Source: Palaemon carinicauda (taxonomy: Eukaryota; Arthropoda; Malacostraca; Decapoda; Palaemonidae). From it: a DNA stretch of 64,000 nucleotides. Below are positions 1 to 11,219 of the stretch, in pieces. A model generated the notes under the pieces. The model was not told the origin of the DNA and searched no databases. It saw only the letters and a program-made list of their open reading frames with translations. Each line of letters begins with the position of its first letter. Position 1 is the stretch's first letter. The stretch covers positions 80,026,654-80,090,653 of the forward strand of contig NC_090745.1 of the NCBI RefSeq assembly GCF_036898095.1, written 5' to 3'. A program made the position numbers and the translations under genes.

Positions 1-2
<2 letters not shown>

Positions 3-54
<52 letters not shown>
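3..54. repeat. (GA)n microsatellite
   Basis: Near-perfect GA dinucleotide run at the left edge of the window. It may continue beyond the window. Confidence 0.95.
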
Positions 55-1220
<1,166 letters not shown>

Positions 1221-1224
<4 letters not shown>

Positions 1225-2100
1225 AAACTTGTTCATTAAAATTGGGAATTTTTGTTCATATATACCCCTTGCTAAAGCCAACATTCAAAATACTCTAAAG
1301 ACTTCAGAATATCATCATTATGCGAATATATATCACTCCAATCAAATAAACAACGTTTTAGCATATTAGTCATTCGATATGAAAGGACCTAACTCTTTCA
1401 TCTGCCAGGAGACTTGATGTTTTTTTGCGATTTTTAATGAATGCTCAAATAACCCTTTGAAATTAAGATAAATGACACTTTTTATTAAAGGACATATTGA
1501 CCTTTTCAGAGATGATTAATTGGCAAACAGCAATTGGCAACATTATTGCAATTTGACTGCTCAAGTATCACCATCTATGAAAAATATAAACCTTGATACC
1601 GACAGAAATCCACATAGAACCTTTGCATGTGCCGCCACATTTATCAACTAAGGGAAATATAACGTCCTTATTTTTGAATAGCAAGCTATAACCTAAAATA
1701 TGCTAATTTCCATGAACGCTGAGTATCAAAATAATTGTGAATTCTAGTCAAGATGAATATATATCTTCATAACCAATAACAATTGATATTTATTAAATCA
1801 AACCTAATTGAAATATTTTTTTATCATCAGAGTAGGCTATTTCAGCATTAGAGAAAGAACAAACTTTAAGCCACACACAATAAGAATAACGCCAACATCA
1901 TAATATCTGAGACCTTGAAAACTTTAGAGTTTTACCTCAGACGAAACAACAAATTAACAAAGGAAATATTATCTGTTTAACTAAACTTTTACAATATGTA
2001 GGAAATCGAATCAATAGGGAAAAGAAATAAAAACATTTTTTTCTCCAACGTAGCCTACTTCTTAAGTATCGGAAACAAAGACAAACATCAGTCTCTCAAA
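1221..2100. other. AT-rich non-coding stretch, no gene seen
   Basis: Unique-looking AT-rich sequence with no long ORF, RNA gene or repeat family that I recognise. Confidence 0.6.
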
Positions 2101-2129
2101 ATTGGCCAGATTATATCAATTCTGAGCAC

Positions 2130-3420
2130 CAGTTGGTAAATACGGAAACTGTTATTGAGGATAGAGGGAAGAGCAAAGAGAAATCGGAGGGAGGATGTAT
2201 ATGGAAAGAAAATAAGTATATGAAAAAAGAAATTTCTGTAAGAAAGAACTGCGGAAAGAAGGAAGAAAAGATAAAAGTAAGTGAAAAAAACATAAAGAGA
2301 TTGAAAAAGGTTAAGGACAATGAGAGAACTGATAGCGTGATAGCATAAGGGGAAAGAGTTAAAAAAGAAAGAGTGAAGTTGAAGGGAGAACTTGGGTTTA
2401 AAATGGGAAAATAAAGTAAGGAATATGAAAGGTAGAGGAAATGAGGGAGGAGGTGGAAAAAGCATATGAAGGACGAAAGATAGGCAGAGGAGAGGGAGGA
2501 TGAGGGTAAGAGAAAAAATGGCTGATGAGGAAGGGGAGGCAAAGGGGAGAGAAGAAAAGAGGAGTGAGTGTATGAGAATAAAGACAGCATGGAAGAGGAA
2601 TAGGAAGATAAAGTAATCGCCCCATCCATTTCTAATTTCCCCAATTATCACTTATTTCCTTCTTCCATTTCCCATCTGCCATTTATCCTTATCTTACTTC
2701 TTTAACACATATGGTCTCTTTTTCTTAAATTGTCCTCAAATTTCATTCCCTTTATCACCCTTAACTTTATCCAAAGTTTCATCCCCCCCCCCCGCTTCAT
2801 TTTCCTTTATATAAAGAAACTATAAAGAGAGGAATAAGATGATGAAGAAAGTAAAGCAGAAAGCCAGGATGAAAATAAATGGATGAAACTGTGTTAGAAA
2901 GATAAGAAGGATTGCGAAGAAAGATGAGGATAAGATGGACGTATTTAAGGAGGAATGGAAGATAAGGGTATTATAGAAAGCCTGCGAAACTATGTACGGG
3001 ATAAGGTAATGGAAAAAAGGAAAATTAAGAAAGAGGAGGATGTAGGTAAAGAAAAACGGAGGATAAATAAATAATGGTAAAGAGAAAAGACAAGAACATT
3101 CTATGATAGGGACAAAGACGGGAGTGGAAGAGAGAGGATTATTTAATGGAAAAAGGCAAGACAAAATAAAAGATAATAGTAAGGCAAGGAAAAAGTCAAG
3201 AAGATGAAAGATATCAGAGACTAAGGAAATGACAAAAGGAAGAGGAGAAGGAAGATGACGATATAGGAAGGCATACGGAGGAGGGGCTGGGGCGCGGTGA
3301 AGATGTAAGAAAAACAAAGGAAACGTGAAGACGGAGTCATTGCAAATGACGTGAGAGGATAAGTTAGAGGAGATAACCGGGTGAACAGTGGTGAACTGAA
3401 AGCAAAACAAAAATATTTTT
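2130..3420. other. strand-asymmetric purine-rich tract
   Basis: The plus strand is strongly purine-rich (GAA, GAG and AAG words) over two blocks, about 2130-2620 and 2820-3420, separated by a pyrimidine-rich stretch (2630-2790, with a C10 run near 2785). Long antisense frames here (Phe/Ser/Leu-rich) are a side effect of the pyrimidine-rich complementary strand. No domain is recognisable. It may be a decayed repeat or an expanded polypurine tract. Confidence 0.6.
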
Positions 3421-3625
3421 AATCTTCAAATAAAACCTCAAATTACTTCAAAGAGAAATTAGTAAGTAAAAAAAAAAAAAACTCAATAGAATAAATAAAT
3501 GACAAGATAAAAGAAAACTGTAAAGAAAGGACTCATGGGAAAAAATCATAAGGACACTTGGCAGCAATGAAATAGAGACTTCTTCCAAAATTATTCATTT
3601 TGCATAAAATAACAAGCAAACAAAA

Positions 3626-3628
<3 letters not shown>

Positions 3629-3720
<92 letters not shown>
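3629..3720. repeat. (GA)n microsatellite
   Basis: About 90 bp of uninterrupted AG/GA dinucleotide repeat. Confidence 0.97.
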
Positions 3721-3723
<3 letters not shown>

Positions 3724-4371
3724 ACTAGTTACTAAAAGGTGACCGTAAAACGAGAAAAAATTTTCCTATTTGGACTGGTGTATCCTATAAAAGATGCAGT
3801 TTATAAAAAAGGAGTACTTTATCGTATGATAATAAGAATGGTAGAACTAGCCTCAATTCAATAAAACTTTAGGTTATTTATTTATTTATTTATTTACTTG
3901 TATACTTGTATATTTGTATACTTGCACTGAACCTTACACTTAAATCTTTTTAAGGATGGATGTATGACGAGGTTTATGCCAGAAAGCCGAGCATTGGAGC
4001 CTATTTGGGATATTCAGCGTCTTTTTAAACTAGAATTATCTTACAGCATTACGGAATCTTAAAAAAAATTCAATGTCATTGACCTAATATAAACAGATGT
4101 ATTAATGCACAATTTAGTCAAAGGCTCGGCACACCGCCAATAGCTGTGGTTGATGATTTCAAGGGCATGCAATCATAAAACACTCTGCCAATTTATTAAC
4201 TATGCCTAATGCTACTATAAATGTGGAAGGAGTGCTAGGGCGTTCCCTATAACCAACGCGCGAAGGGGTCCCTCTACTGGCGTGATAAATATACGAGGAG
4301 TACCACAGGGTTTACAACTGTGGCGAAAGAAACAAGTGACATAATGGAAGATCAGACCAGGTACCGGGGAT
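3721..4371. other. non-coding stretch, no gene seen
   Basis: Contains a short TTTA/TATT-rich run (about 3877-3910). Nothing else is recognisable. The last part may belong to the LINE 5' region that follows. Confidence 0.5.
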
Positions 4372-4746
4372 ATTGGTACACTAACGGGAAGATTAAGGGA
4401 GATAGTGGATGTGATGGACAAGAGGGAGATAAATATCCTTTGCTTGCAGTAAACAAGATGGAAAGGAAATGAAACTAGAGAGATAGGAAATGGGGATAAG
4501 CTCTAATAAAATGGAGCATGAGAGGGAAGAAATGCAGTGGTGGTCATAATAGGTAATATCTGGATGGAAAAGGGGTAGAATTAAAGAGAATAAATGAAAG
4601 GCTATTAAAGATGTCAGCGATAATAGGGGATCAGATATTAGATATAATTTCAACTTATACCGCTCAGATGTTGCCAAAAACAAGAAAAGGAATTATTTAG
4701 ACATGAGACTGGGGCACCTATGATAGTGAAAGACAAGGAGAAGCTA
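4372..4746 (+). pseudogene. LINE endonuclease, N-terminal half (decayed; RTE-like)
   Basis: Plus-strand conceptual translation resembles the start of a LINE apurinic-type endonuclease. It reads IGTLTGRLREIV..., then an LCLQ-TRWKGNE block that matches the QETRWKG motif of these enzymes, then a GxxxYYNGA-like stretch. The catalytic Glu codon of the QET motif is a TAA stop here, and further stops and frameshifts follow, so it is dead. The reading resumes at 5307 after a younger repeat insertion (4766-5306) and continues past the Polinton at 23254. The match is from memory of the family; clade assignment (RTE-like) is tentative. Confidence 0.7.
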
Positions 4747-4765
4747 ATCATAGGAACAGACACGA

Positions 4766-4766
4766 A

Positions 4767-4847
<81 letters not shown>

Positions 4848-5306
4848 TTGCTAGCTATAACCCTTGTTGGAACCCTAAGGCTTATAGCCTTAGGGTTCCA
4901 ACAGAGAGAATAGACCTGTGAGAAAAGGAAATAAGGAAACACATAAACTACAAGAGAATTAATTAACAATTAAAATAAAATAATTTTAGAATAGTAACAA
5001 CATTAGAATAAATCTTCAACATAATAACTATAAAAAAACTTTACAAAAACAAAAGGAAGAGAAATAATATAGAACAGTGTGCCCGAGTATACCCTCAGGC
5101 TAGGGAACTTTAGCCCAAGACAGTGGAAGACCATGGTATAGAGACTATGGCACTACCCAAGAAGAGAGAACAATGGTTTACTTTTGGAGTGTCCTCCTAG
5201 AAGAGCTGCTTACAGCTAAAGATTTTCTTCTACCCTTACCAAGAGGAATGTACCCACTGAACAATTACAGTGCAGTAATTAACCCCTTGAGCAAAGAAGA
5301 ATTGTG
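4766..5306 (-). repeat. dispersed LINE-tail/SINE-like repeat with (ATT)n end, copy A
   Basis: Begins with an ATT run (4766-4846) joined to a body shared with five other copies in this window (24906-25200, 40934-41221, 44050-44320, 47105-47746 and 56105-56357). On the minus strand the family ends in (TAA)n, like a LINE-type 3' tail. This copy is inserted inside the LINE endonuclease and interrupts it. It contains a perfect palindrome at 4867-4901 that the other copies lack. Confidence 0.8.
4867..4901. repeat. perfect 16-bp-arm inverted repeat
   Basis: Arms 4867-4882 and 4886-4901 are exact reverse complements (TTGGAACCCTAAGGCT and its complement) with a TAT spacer. It can form a strong hairpin or cruciform. 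In sister repeats the right arm position has different sequence, so the palindrome arose in this copy. Confidence 0.9.
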
Positions 5307-5691
5307 GTGATGAGAAGGAATGAATACGAAAAGGTACATGGGGCTAAGGGCTTAGAATTAGAAATGAAGATGGGAAGTATAAATTAGGGATGGCTAAGAG
5401 TTTTGAATTGGTATGTATGAACACGTAGTTATAGAAGTTCTATTAGCAAATGATAACATAATAAAGTGGAGGAGTGGAGAGACAAATAGATTACATCCTG
5501 CTTTGAGGAGCTGACAAAAACAATATAATAAACTTTAAAGTGATTTGGGGTGATGCATGTATTAAAAAACATAGACTGGTAACGATGTATTTTACAATGA
5601 GAGGAGAAAACTTGTGGTGGGAGAGAGAGGTGCGAGAGCCATTTAAAAACATCGAAAGCAATCAGGGAAAGGAAAATAAGGCATGCACAGA
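5307..5691 (+). pseudogene. LINE endonuclease C-terminal half (decayed)
   Basis: Continues the endonuclease: an NEYEKVHGA-like stretch, then an SGGxxRQIDYIL block and GDACIKKHRLVT, which resemble the YxSGGxxxQIDYIL and catalytic-His (QHRLV) motifs of LINE endonucleases. In-frame stops interrupt the first part. The last ~50 codons (from about 5540) are open and run into the Polinton target site. The same frame resumes at the right flank (23254), so the Polinton split this element. Confidence 0.75.
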
Positions 5692-5697
5692 AGAACG
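5692..5697. repeat. Polinton target-site duplication, left copy (AGAACG)
   Basis: AGAACG lies immediately outside the left terminal inverted repeat and is repeated exactly at 23254-23259. A 6-bp duplication is the hallmark of Polinton/Maverick integration. Confidence 0.93.
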
Positions 5698-5804
5698 AGT
5701 AGTACTATTTTGGCCACACACGATCACCCCCCAGAAAAGGGTGGCCACACACGATCACCCGGAAATGAGGGTATGGCCGTAGACGATCACCCGGAAATGA
5801 GGGT

Positions 5805-6040
5805 ATGGCCGTACACACTCACCCAAGGTCACAGAGGCTTACTGTTGACGGAAGTGTAGTATTTTTAAAGAGTTTTGTTTACAAACATTGCTTTGAAGGA
5901 CGTTCGTGGCCCTCACCCGGAAAAGATGGTATGGCCGTACACACTCACCCAAGGTCACAGAGGCTTACTGTTGACGGAAGTGTAGTATTTTTAAAGAGTT
6001 TTGTTTACAAACATTGCTTTGAAGGACGTTTGTTTCGACA
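5805..6040 (+). repeat. 126-bp tandem repeat, two units, in left TIR
   Basis: Two near-identical 126-bp units; the same pair is at about 22911-23146 in the right TIR. Because the period is a multiple of three, the unit stays open and gives a 79-residue frame. I treat that frame as a by-product of the repeat and not as a gene. Confidence 0.9.
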
Positions 6041-6475
6041 GTAGGTCGGTGTTGATGGAAGTGGAGTATTATTTTTGTTTACAAACATAGAGTTAAAGGT
6101 CGTAGGGTTCGTAATGGCATACGTACATGAACTATTAAAGGGAAATTGTTTACGGAAGTAGAGTATTATTTTAAGTTTTTTGTTTACAAACATTGAGTTG
6201 AAGACCGTACGGTAGTGTGTCACTATTAAAGGGAATATGTTTACAAAACATTGAGGACGTAACCATTTGTTATTATCAAGCAACTCTTCGTAATGACATA
6301 CGTACATGTTTATACGTGTCCAGGAACTGTGGCACTGTTTAGAAAACCTTGAGAACGTAATCATAGTGTGCTACTATTAAAGGGAATTTGTTTACAAATA
6401 TTGAGGGTGAAATCGTAGTATAGTGGTATTAAAGATAGTGTGACACTATTTAAGGGTTTTTGTTTACAAAACATT
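5870..6475 (+). promoter_or_regulatory. array of TGTTTAC motifs in left TIR
   Basis: The heptamer TGTTTAC occurs about eight times in 600 bp (near 5876, 6002, 6077, 6147, 6180, 6238, 6388 and 6462), mostly inside the larger word TTTGTTTACAAA(A)CATTG. TGTTTAC is the classic forkhead-family core. The array is mirrored in the right TIR (about 22480-23080). It could be a degenerate minisatellite, a binding site for an element or host factor, or both. Function is inferred only. Confidence 0.5.
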
Positions 6476-6540
6476 GTTGGTGTTTAAAAAAAAAAAAAAA
6501 AGGGGTTTACGGTGTTTTTAAAAAAACGGGTTTAACTTTC

Positions 6541-7045
6541 GTCATTAACGTAGTGAGAGCGCGTCTACTGTAATACTGAGTCATCTTACCACCCGAAGCT
6601 GCGTTCCCACCTGGGCTATTTGTAATGATTAATCATTTGTAATGATAAGGGTAAAACATGCCCAGACAGTCTCTACAGCCGAGTCAAAGGGCTAACCCGC
6701 GGCCCCCGTTCGCTACCTGTTGATAGGCCTACACTTGTCTCACCCCTCACCTGGTAATCCCTAATTATTTGTGATGATAGGGGTAAAACGCGGGCATCCT
6801 CTACACCGAGTCAAAGGTTCATCCCTTCAACTTTCGTTCTCCACCCGTAGGTAGGCCTAAGTACCAGTCCCAAGCCTTACCGTTAACGTAGTGAGAGCTC
6901 GTCTACAGTAATACTGAGTCATCTTACCACCCATTACGTTGTCCCACTTGGGCTATTTGTAATGATTAATTATTTGTAATGATAAGGGTAAAACATGCCC
7001 AGACAGTCTCTACAGCCGAGTCAAAGGCCTAACCCGTGATAGGGC
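6541..7045 (+). repeat. spaced direct repeat (~165 bp, 346 bp apart) in left TIR
   Basis: The block from TTAACGTAGTGAGAGC through the GCCGAGTCAAAGG stretch at 6541-6710 recurs at 6887-7045 with a few changes. The right TIR holds both copies as well (about 21870-22410). Confidence 0.85.
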
Positions 7046-7244
7046 TAAGCACCTGTTCCAACTTGCCCCAGACGTGTAATCTTAAACTTTAGGCAAAGCT
7101 CTCTCTCTCTACAGAGAAGGTGTAATAAAACACATAGTACTTAATAATTGTTTATTATTAGGAACAGACATACATACATGAACGAGTGTTAAGATGCTAA
7201 AGATAATCAAGCAAAACCGTGATATAATTTTCCTTTAAAATTGG

Positions 7245-7292
<48 letters not shown>

Positions 7293-7468
7293 CAAAAGCA
7301 AAATATTTTGGGATAGGGTCTAAGATGAGTTCATACGCACACACCTAAATACGTGGGAGGATAATAAAAGAAACACATACTACTTAATATTAGTTTATTA
7401 TTAGGAAACATTTCAGTAAAATAACCATACAGGATATTTTTAAAATAGATAACTAAAGCGGATCGGCT

Positions 7469-8047
7469 TTATTTATGTCGTTTTAGCAACTCACAAATCT
7501 CCATTGATAATTCAGGCTTGGTGTGACGCCAGATATACATACATGGACGACTGTTAAGATGTAAAAGATAATAAAGTAACACAGTGACATCATTTTCCTT
7601 TAAATTGGATGGTGATAAATGTTCCCTCAGTTTCCTAATGGCTCCCCACACCCCGTTTAAAGTTACACTGTGGGTGAAATATAAGCAATGAAACGCGCAC
7701 AGAGATGAATTGTAATTTTGCACTCGCATAACATTGGCAAAGCACTTCATGGTGGAATGTCTTCGTAAAAATTCGGTGAAATACGTCGAATGTTCTTCAG
7801 GCCGCATACCTAAAGGGTCGTAAAAGATGATGTTTTGAAATGGGGACTTCTGGATAATAAAAACAACCCAGTAACCCACTTTACGATGTTGGTAAGAAGC
7901 AAGTGTATTTGCAATAAGTATAATTGACTTAGGTCTCGTCAAGGGTATCTCGAACCCAGCCAAATGGTCACTGGATACGCATCCATAAAAGTGTGCCTCT
8001 TTCCCGAGTTTATTCCTCAAAGCAAATTCTATATCTCTGGTATTCAT
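7469..8047 (-). CDS. Polinton adenovirus-type cysteine protease (PRO); catalytic His replaced by Tyr
   Basis: 192 residues from the ATG at 8047 (the open frame extends 21 bp further to a GTG). In the family this maturation protease cleaves capsid and core precursors at GG-type sites. Alignment by eye to adenovirus protease gives VGYWVVF for the His motif (GxHWxxF), so residue 59 is Tyr instead of His. Asp77 lies in YDPLG, Gln110 in the oxyanion VQ motif, and nucleophile Cys117 in SSLCAFHC. The lost His suggests an inactive enzyme, unless the alignment is wrong here. The stop codon overlaps an AATAAA signal (CATAAATAAAG). The 3' end lies inside the TIR, and a frameshifted copy of that end is found at 21362-21480. 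A TATA-like AAAATATATC lies at about 8107-8118 upstream. Confidence 0.85.
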   Translation of the reverse strand: MNTRDIEFALRNKLGKEAHFYGCVSSDHLAGFEIPLTRPKSIILIANTLASYQHRKVGYWVVFIIQKSPFQNIIFYDPLGMRPEEHSTYFTEFLRRHSTMKCFANVMRVQNYNSSLCAFHCLYFTHSVTLNGVWGAIRKLREHLSPSNLKENDVTVLLYYLLHLNSRPCMYIWRHTKPELSMEICELLKRHK

Positions 8048-8178
8048 CTTACACCTCACCCATACCACTTCCGGGGTACGACTACTTGGTCATTTTACCC
8101 CTCCCCGTTGATATATTTTCACCAAATAACGATATGGAAAGTGGGGGCAGTGGACTCCCAACACCCCCCTACCCTCTT

Positions 8179-8179
<1 letters not shown>

Positions 8180-8211
<32 letters not shown>
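8180..8211. repeat. (CA)n microsatellite
   Basis: About 32 bp of CA repeat upstream of the protease and downstream of the capsid gene, in the ~345-bp intergenic stretch. An AATAAA on the minus strand at about 8338-8343 probably serves the capsid gene. Confidence 0.9.
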
Positions 8212-8214
<3 letters not shown>

Positions 8215-8392
8215 ATTCTAAAATACCTGTAACAACGTTTTGTTATTATTAGGAAAAACTCCCTGTAAAATTATCCTTCATGAAAACAGTGGATATTTTT
8301 ACCTTCTTTTAGGAAACCATTCATTAATGGGTGTTCATTTATTACAGGCTGTGTATTTATGCTGAAAGAATCCCTAGGAAAACTTTCATGTC

Positions 8393-9749
8393 TTACGCCC
8401 TGACGTCGCAATATACATTCCGGTTTTGATCGATAGTTATAACTCCCTGGGTTTCTCCAAACAATAAAATAAGCCTATTTTCGTTAATCTGCTGATCAAA
8501 CGTTAAATTGATCCGCAAGTCCCCATTTTTCTCTACCTCCAGAGTATCCATTAATGCAATTTCGGGTTTGAAGTTGAATGCAATTACAGTCCGTCCACGA
8601 TCGTAACAATCAAAATGAATTAGGTGGTCATAAGTTAACCCTAAAGATTTTAATGTCTCGTAGTAAAGATGGGAATAATTTTCTGGGAATTGTGACCTTA
8701 TGTCGTATAAAGTGGAACCATTTAGCGTTACTCCTATATGACTTAAATTATTATGTCCGAAATAAATGGGGTTTCTATTCAATACTCCATTTAAGCTCTC
8801 CATATTAACAATGGCTAGGTATAATTTTTCAGGTATGACCTTATTGAAAGGTAAATCCAACGTTGCCTGAGTCTGATTAGGAGCCAATGCGTACGTCCTG
8901 TAAAGTGTTTTATTAAAGACAGTTTCCACGGAACTATTAGGATTCGAAAGTGCTCGATGGAGTGCCAGTAAAGCCGGTGGTCTTGGGATGACTTTATCAA
9001 CGTGTAGTCTAGCTTCTTGGAGATTAAATTTAAATTCCTCGATAGTTGCAGTGGAATTAATGAACCACGCATTCGGAGCTAATTCCAACTTGATACGAAC
9101 ATCTATGTTATCCATCAAATATTCATCTACTGAGGCAACATCGAGCATAAGCAGGTGAATGATATGAAGTCCTTCTCTTTTTCCCTTAGTCACCCACTCC
9201 TTTTCCATTTTGTTCAATTTTGTAAAATAATCAGGCGAAAGTACATTTGAAATGGAAGTCCCCTTGTAATCCTGGAAAAGATAACCAAGACGCCCAATTG
9301 TTTTCACAGTGTGGGATTTAGCATAACTTTATAAAAGACCAGTAATTGAAATGGGGATTTGATTCTACAAGTCTTTCACCGATATAAACCTGGCTTGACT
9401 TAAAGATTGTATTCGCCAAAGCATTGACGAAGATAACGTCTGTAGCATCACCTAACGCACTTCCATCTGGGGCCGTGACTTTTAAATGAAGTTCTATAGC
9501 TAGACTCGCTAAATCAATTAGAGTTCCTTCTATGCCATTGATACGAAATTCGAGATAGCGATCAGTGATAGCTCCTCCCGAGGTAAGATTAGTAGGGAGA
9601 ATAAAAGACGTCTGGCGATCAGTGACTGATGTCTCTACTATCCTCATCCGGTTGGGTCTCGGAAAACTGTCTACGACGCCAGCGGTAAAATGGGATGTTG
9701 GTAATTCATTCCCCACATGACCAGCAATTCTCGGAGCAGCAGATGCCAT
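8393..9749 (-). pseudogene. Polinton major capsid protein (MCP), one frameshift
   Basis: The capsid gene starts at ATG 9749 and is open for 143 codons. It then hits a stop at about 9318, and the capsid reading continues in another frame to 8393 (about 304 codons). A single-base indel around 9318-9335 explains the break. The N-terminal part has the arrangement of the double-jelly-roll MCP of animal Polintons: residues about 60-140 contain ITDRYLEFRI...DLASLAIELHLKV, FVNALANTIFKSSQVYIGERLV and FNYWSFIKL, which correspond to the 'xEFxIxGxGxxYIDLANTxLxVKAKI' and 'LFSQVDVSLNxxLV' blocks remembered from this family. The downstream half carries the second jelly roll (APNAWFINS... and LNGSTLYDIRSQFPENY...). 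It lies next to minor capsid and pX-like genes in the usual virion-gene block. Confidence 0.85.
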
Positions 9750-9790
9750 TGTTAATGTCTTTGCTCACGCACTTATTTACTGGAACTAAA

Positions 9791-10198
9791 TTACATCGTG
9801 CTAAACACGTCTTTATATCCTAAATTCCTACGATGGATTTTCTTTTTATTTACTCTTCTCTTGCCATTTCTTTTAACTTTTTTCCTTTTCTTTCCCCGGC
9901 CAGTAACGATGCGTCTCCCAGTCGATTTTAGCGCTTCTACCCCCCTTTGTTTCAGACTAGACCTGAAATCTTTTGTTCCCTGCTGTAAATCACCTATAAC
10001 ATTTTGACCAAATTCTAGGGCCGATGGTAAGACGGCTTTTGCTACAAAGGGTGCGACTCTTTTAGCCAGCCCAGCTAATAGGCTAGAAATTCCACCACCC
10101 TGTTGCGAACGCCTGGGGGCTCTAAATATCTCAATGGGATCACTAGTAAATATGATACTGAACTCCTCGGGAGAGGGAGGGATAAATGTAACCCTCAT
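9791..10198 (-). CDS. small basic virion-type protein (pX/pVI-like)
   Basis: 135 residues from ATG 10198. It has a short acidic/proline N-terminus, then QQGGG at 32-36, which resembles the Gly-Gly cleavage sites used by adenovirus-type proteases. A hydrophobic/amphipathic segment follows (ISSLLAGLAKRVAPFVAKAV and onward, about 37-68), then a strongly basic tail (91-124, many Lys/Arg). Proteins of this shape are found in many invertebrate Polintons next to the capsid genes and recall adenovirus pVI or pX (membrane-active or DNA-binding core precursors). The role is inferred from shape and position. It starts 45 bp downstream of the minor capsid stop, with its own TATA box. Confidence 0.75.
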   Translation of the reverse strand: MRVTFIPPSPEEFSIIFTSDPIEIFRAPRRSQQGGGISSLLAGLAKRVAPFVAKAVLPSALEFGQNVIGDLQQGTKDFRSSLKQRGVEALKSTGRRIVTGRGKKRKKVKRNGKRRVNKKKIHRRNLGYKDVFSTM

Positions 10199-10240
10199 GA
10201 TGCCCCGCTCCGGAATAAACCCAAGTGCTTGGGTACTTGC

Positions 10241-10247
10241 TTTTATA
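10241..10247 (-). promoter_or_regulatory. TATA box (TATAAAA) for the pX-like gene
   Basis: On the minus strand TATAAAA lies 43-49 bases upstream of ATG 10198 and overlaps the stop codon of the minor capsid gene (10243-10245). This suggests each late gene has its own promoter even where genes nearly abut. Confidence 0.5.
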
Positions 10248-11157
10248 TTGTTTTCTGTTTCGGTCTAATATGAAGAATGCATATAGTGCTACTATCCTCA
10301 CGAAAGTGTATTGCTCGTCCTTCTTGATCAGTCAAGCGGATTGATATTGCATCCAATTCCTTTGTCCCTAAAGGGTAATACACATAATTATGATACCCCC
10401 TCGTTTTACTACCCCACATACTAAAGCTGTCTAATATATTAACTTTCTTACCCCCGAAATAAGATCTTTCAACAATATCTGAATAAACAAGAACAAAATC
10501 TACCCCGGATGTTGGGGAGGGAGGGAAAGGTGCCAGCAGATTATGTGTCTTAATCATGGGTTCCCCTGCGGTGGTTTCAAAAATTTGATATGGTTTGTCT
10601 GTATTAAAACCCAAAGTAGCTCCAATTCTTTTTCCAAATTTTAATTTTACGGCCTGAATGGGACCTTTTCGATAAATTCCCTCTCTTGTTTCCTGTCTCT
10701 TTGTGAACTTGAGTAGAACTCTCTCTCTTTGATAGTCATATTCTAATAGACCTGTCGCGGGTATATTTTCCTTATAAAATTCGACCGGTAGGACGTTCTT
10801 CAAAGCGTATGTTATGTCTTCATTTATACTGGATACCATATAGCCAGCATCAGTGGATAGAATGCTTAATCTAGGCTTGTAGGTTTCCTCTGTACGTGAC
10901 GTAATAGTAGGCTCACCCCCTATGGATATCCGTACCTTTGTAATAATTATTTCTATTCCGGAATCAACTTCACCACTGACGAGGCCATATATTTCATTGG
11001 GGTAATGAATATTGATGAGTGCTACTTCATGCTCCAAATTATGATCTAAATTTATACTATTCTGAAGCTTATTTGTAAAGTTACCTGCATTATTTTCAGG
11101 GAAAATATCCCTATTACCCAGAGAGGTCAGTGTTACGATATGGCTTTCGCCACCCAT
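10243..11157 (-). CDS. Polinton minor capsid protein (penton-like, mCP)
   Basis: 304 residues, intact, from ATG 11157. The N-terminal pattern (hydrophobic strand, then FPENNAGNFTNKLQ and a VALINIHYPNEIY block) and the C-terminal block (VYSDIVERSYFGGKKVNILD, then YYPLGTKELDAISIRL, then HFREDSSTICILHIR) match the single-jelly-roll penton protein of Polintons, where the usual patterns are YSDIVE-x-VGD and Y-x-P-L...I-x-I-x-D-x-x-G...LHFR. It would occupy the five-fold vertices of the predicted virion. A TTAAATATA element about 45 bases upstream (near 11200) is a plausible TATA box. Confidence 0.85.
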   Translation of the reverse strand: MGGESHIVTLTSLGNRDIFPENNAGNFTNKLQNSINLDHNLEHEVALINIHYPNEIYGLVSGEVDSGIEIIITKVRISIGGEPTITSRTEETYKPRLSILSTDAGYMVSSINEDITYALKNVLPVEFYKENIPATGLLEYDYQRERVLLKFTKRQETREGIYRKGPIQAVKLKFGKRIGATLGFNTDKPYQIFETTAGEPMIKTHNLLAPFPPSPTSGVDFVLVYSDIVERSYFGGKKVNILDSFSMWGSKTRGYHNYVYYPLGTKELDAISIRLTDQEGRAIHFREDSSTICILHIRPKQKTI

Positions 11158-11219
11158 TGTGGCTAAGAAATGACTGAAAGTATTCTACTTGTGTTGGGTA
11201 TATTTAAACCAAAAGACAG

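Larger units (their letters stand above)
5698..7659 (+). repeat. Polinton left terminal inverted repeat
   Basis: Matches 21362-23253 in inverted orientation with scattered substitutions and microsatellite length differences. It is internally repetitive: ~28-bp repeats near 5705-5810, a 126-bp tandem repeat (5805-6040), a TGTTTAC-containing degenerate array (5870-6475) and a ~346-bp spaced direct repeat (6541-6710 and 6887-7045). The inner end runs into the protease coding region, so the last ~190 codon-bearing bases are part of the repeat. A decayed extra piece of the protease gene lies at about 7125-7250. Confidence 0.93.

Noticed and set aside
2088..3410. Long antisense frames (187, 177 and 196 codons) that look like membrane proteins
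   Set aside because: Phe/Ser/Leu/Pro-rich composition comes from the pyrimidine-rich strand. No motif, no start context and overlapping frames in parallel.
5805..6044. 79-codon frame in the left TIR, mirrored at 22907-23146
   Set aside because: It consists of two copies of a 126-bp tandem repeat. Openness follows from the period being a multiple of three, and no family is recognisable.
6005..6364. 119-codon minus-strand frame in the TIR (a related frame at 22586-22882)
   Set aside because: Lies across the TGTTTAC minisatellite array and has repeated FNSMFVNK-like segments, so it is a repeat translation.
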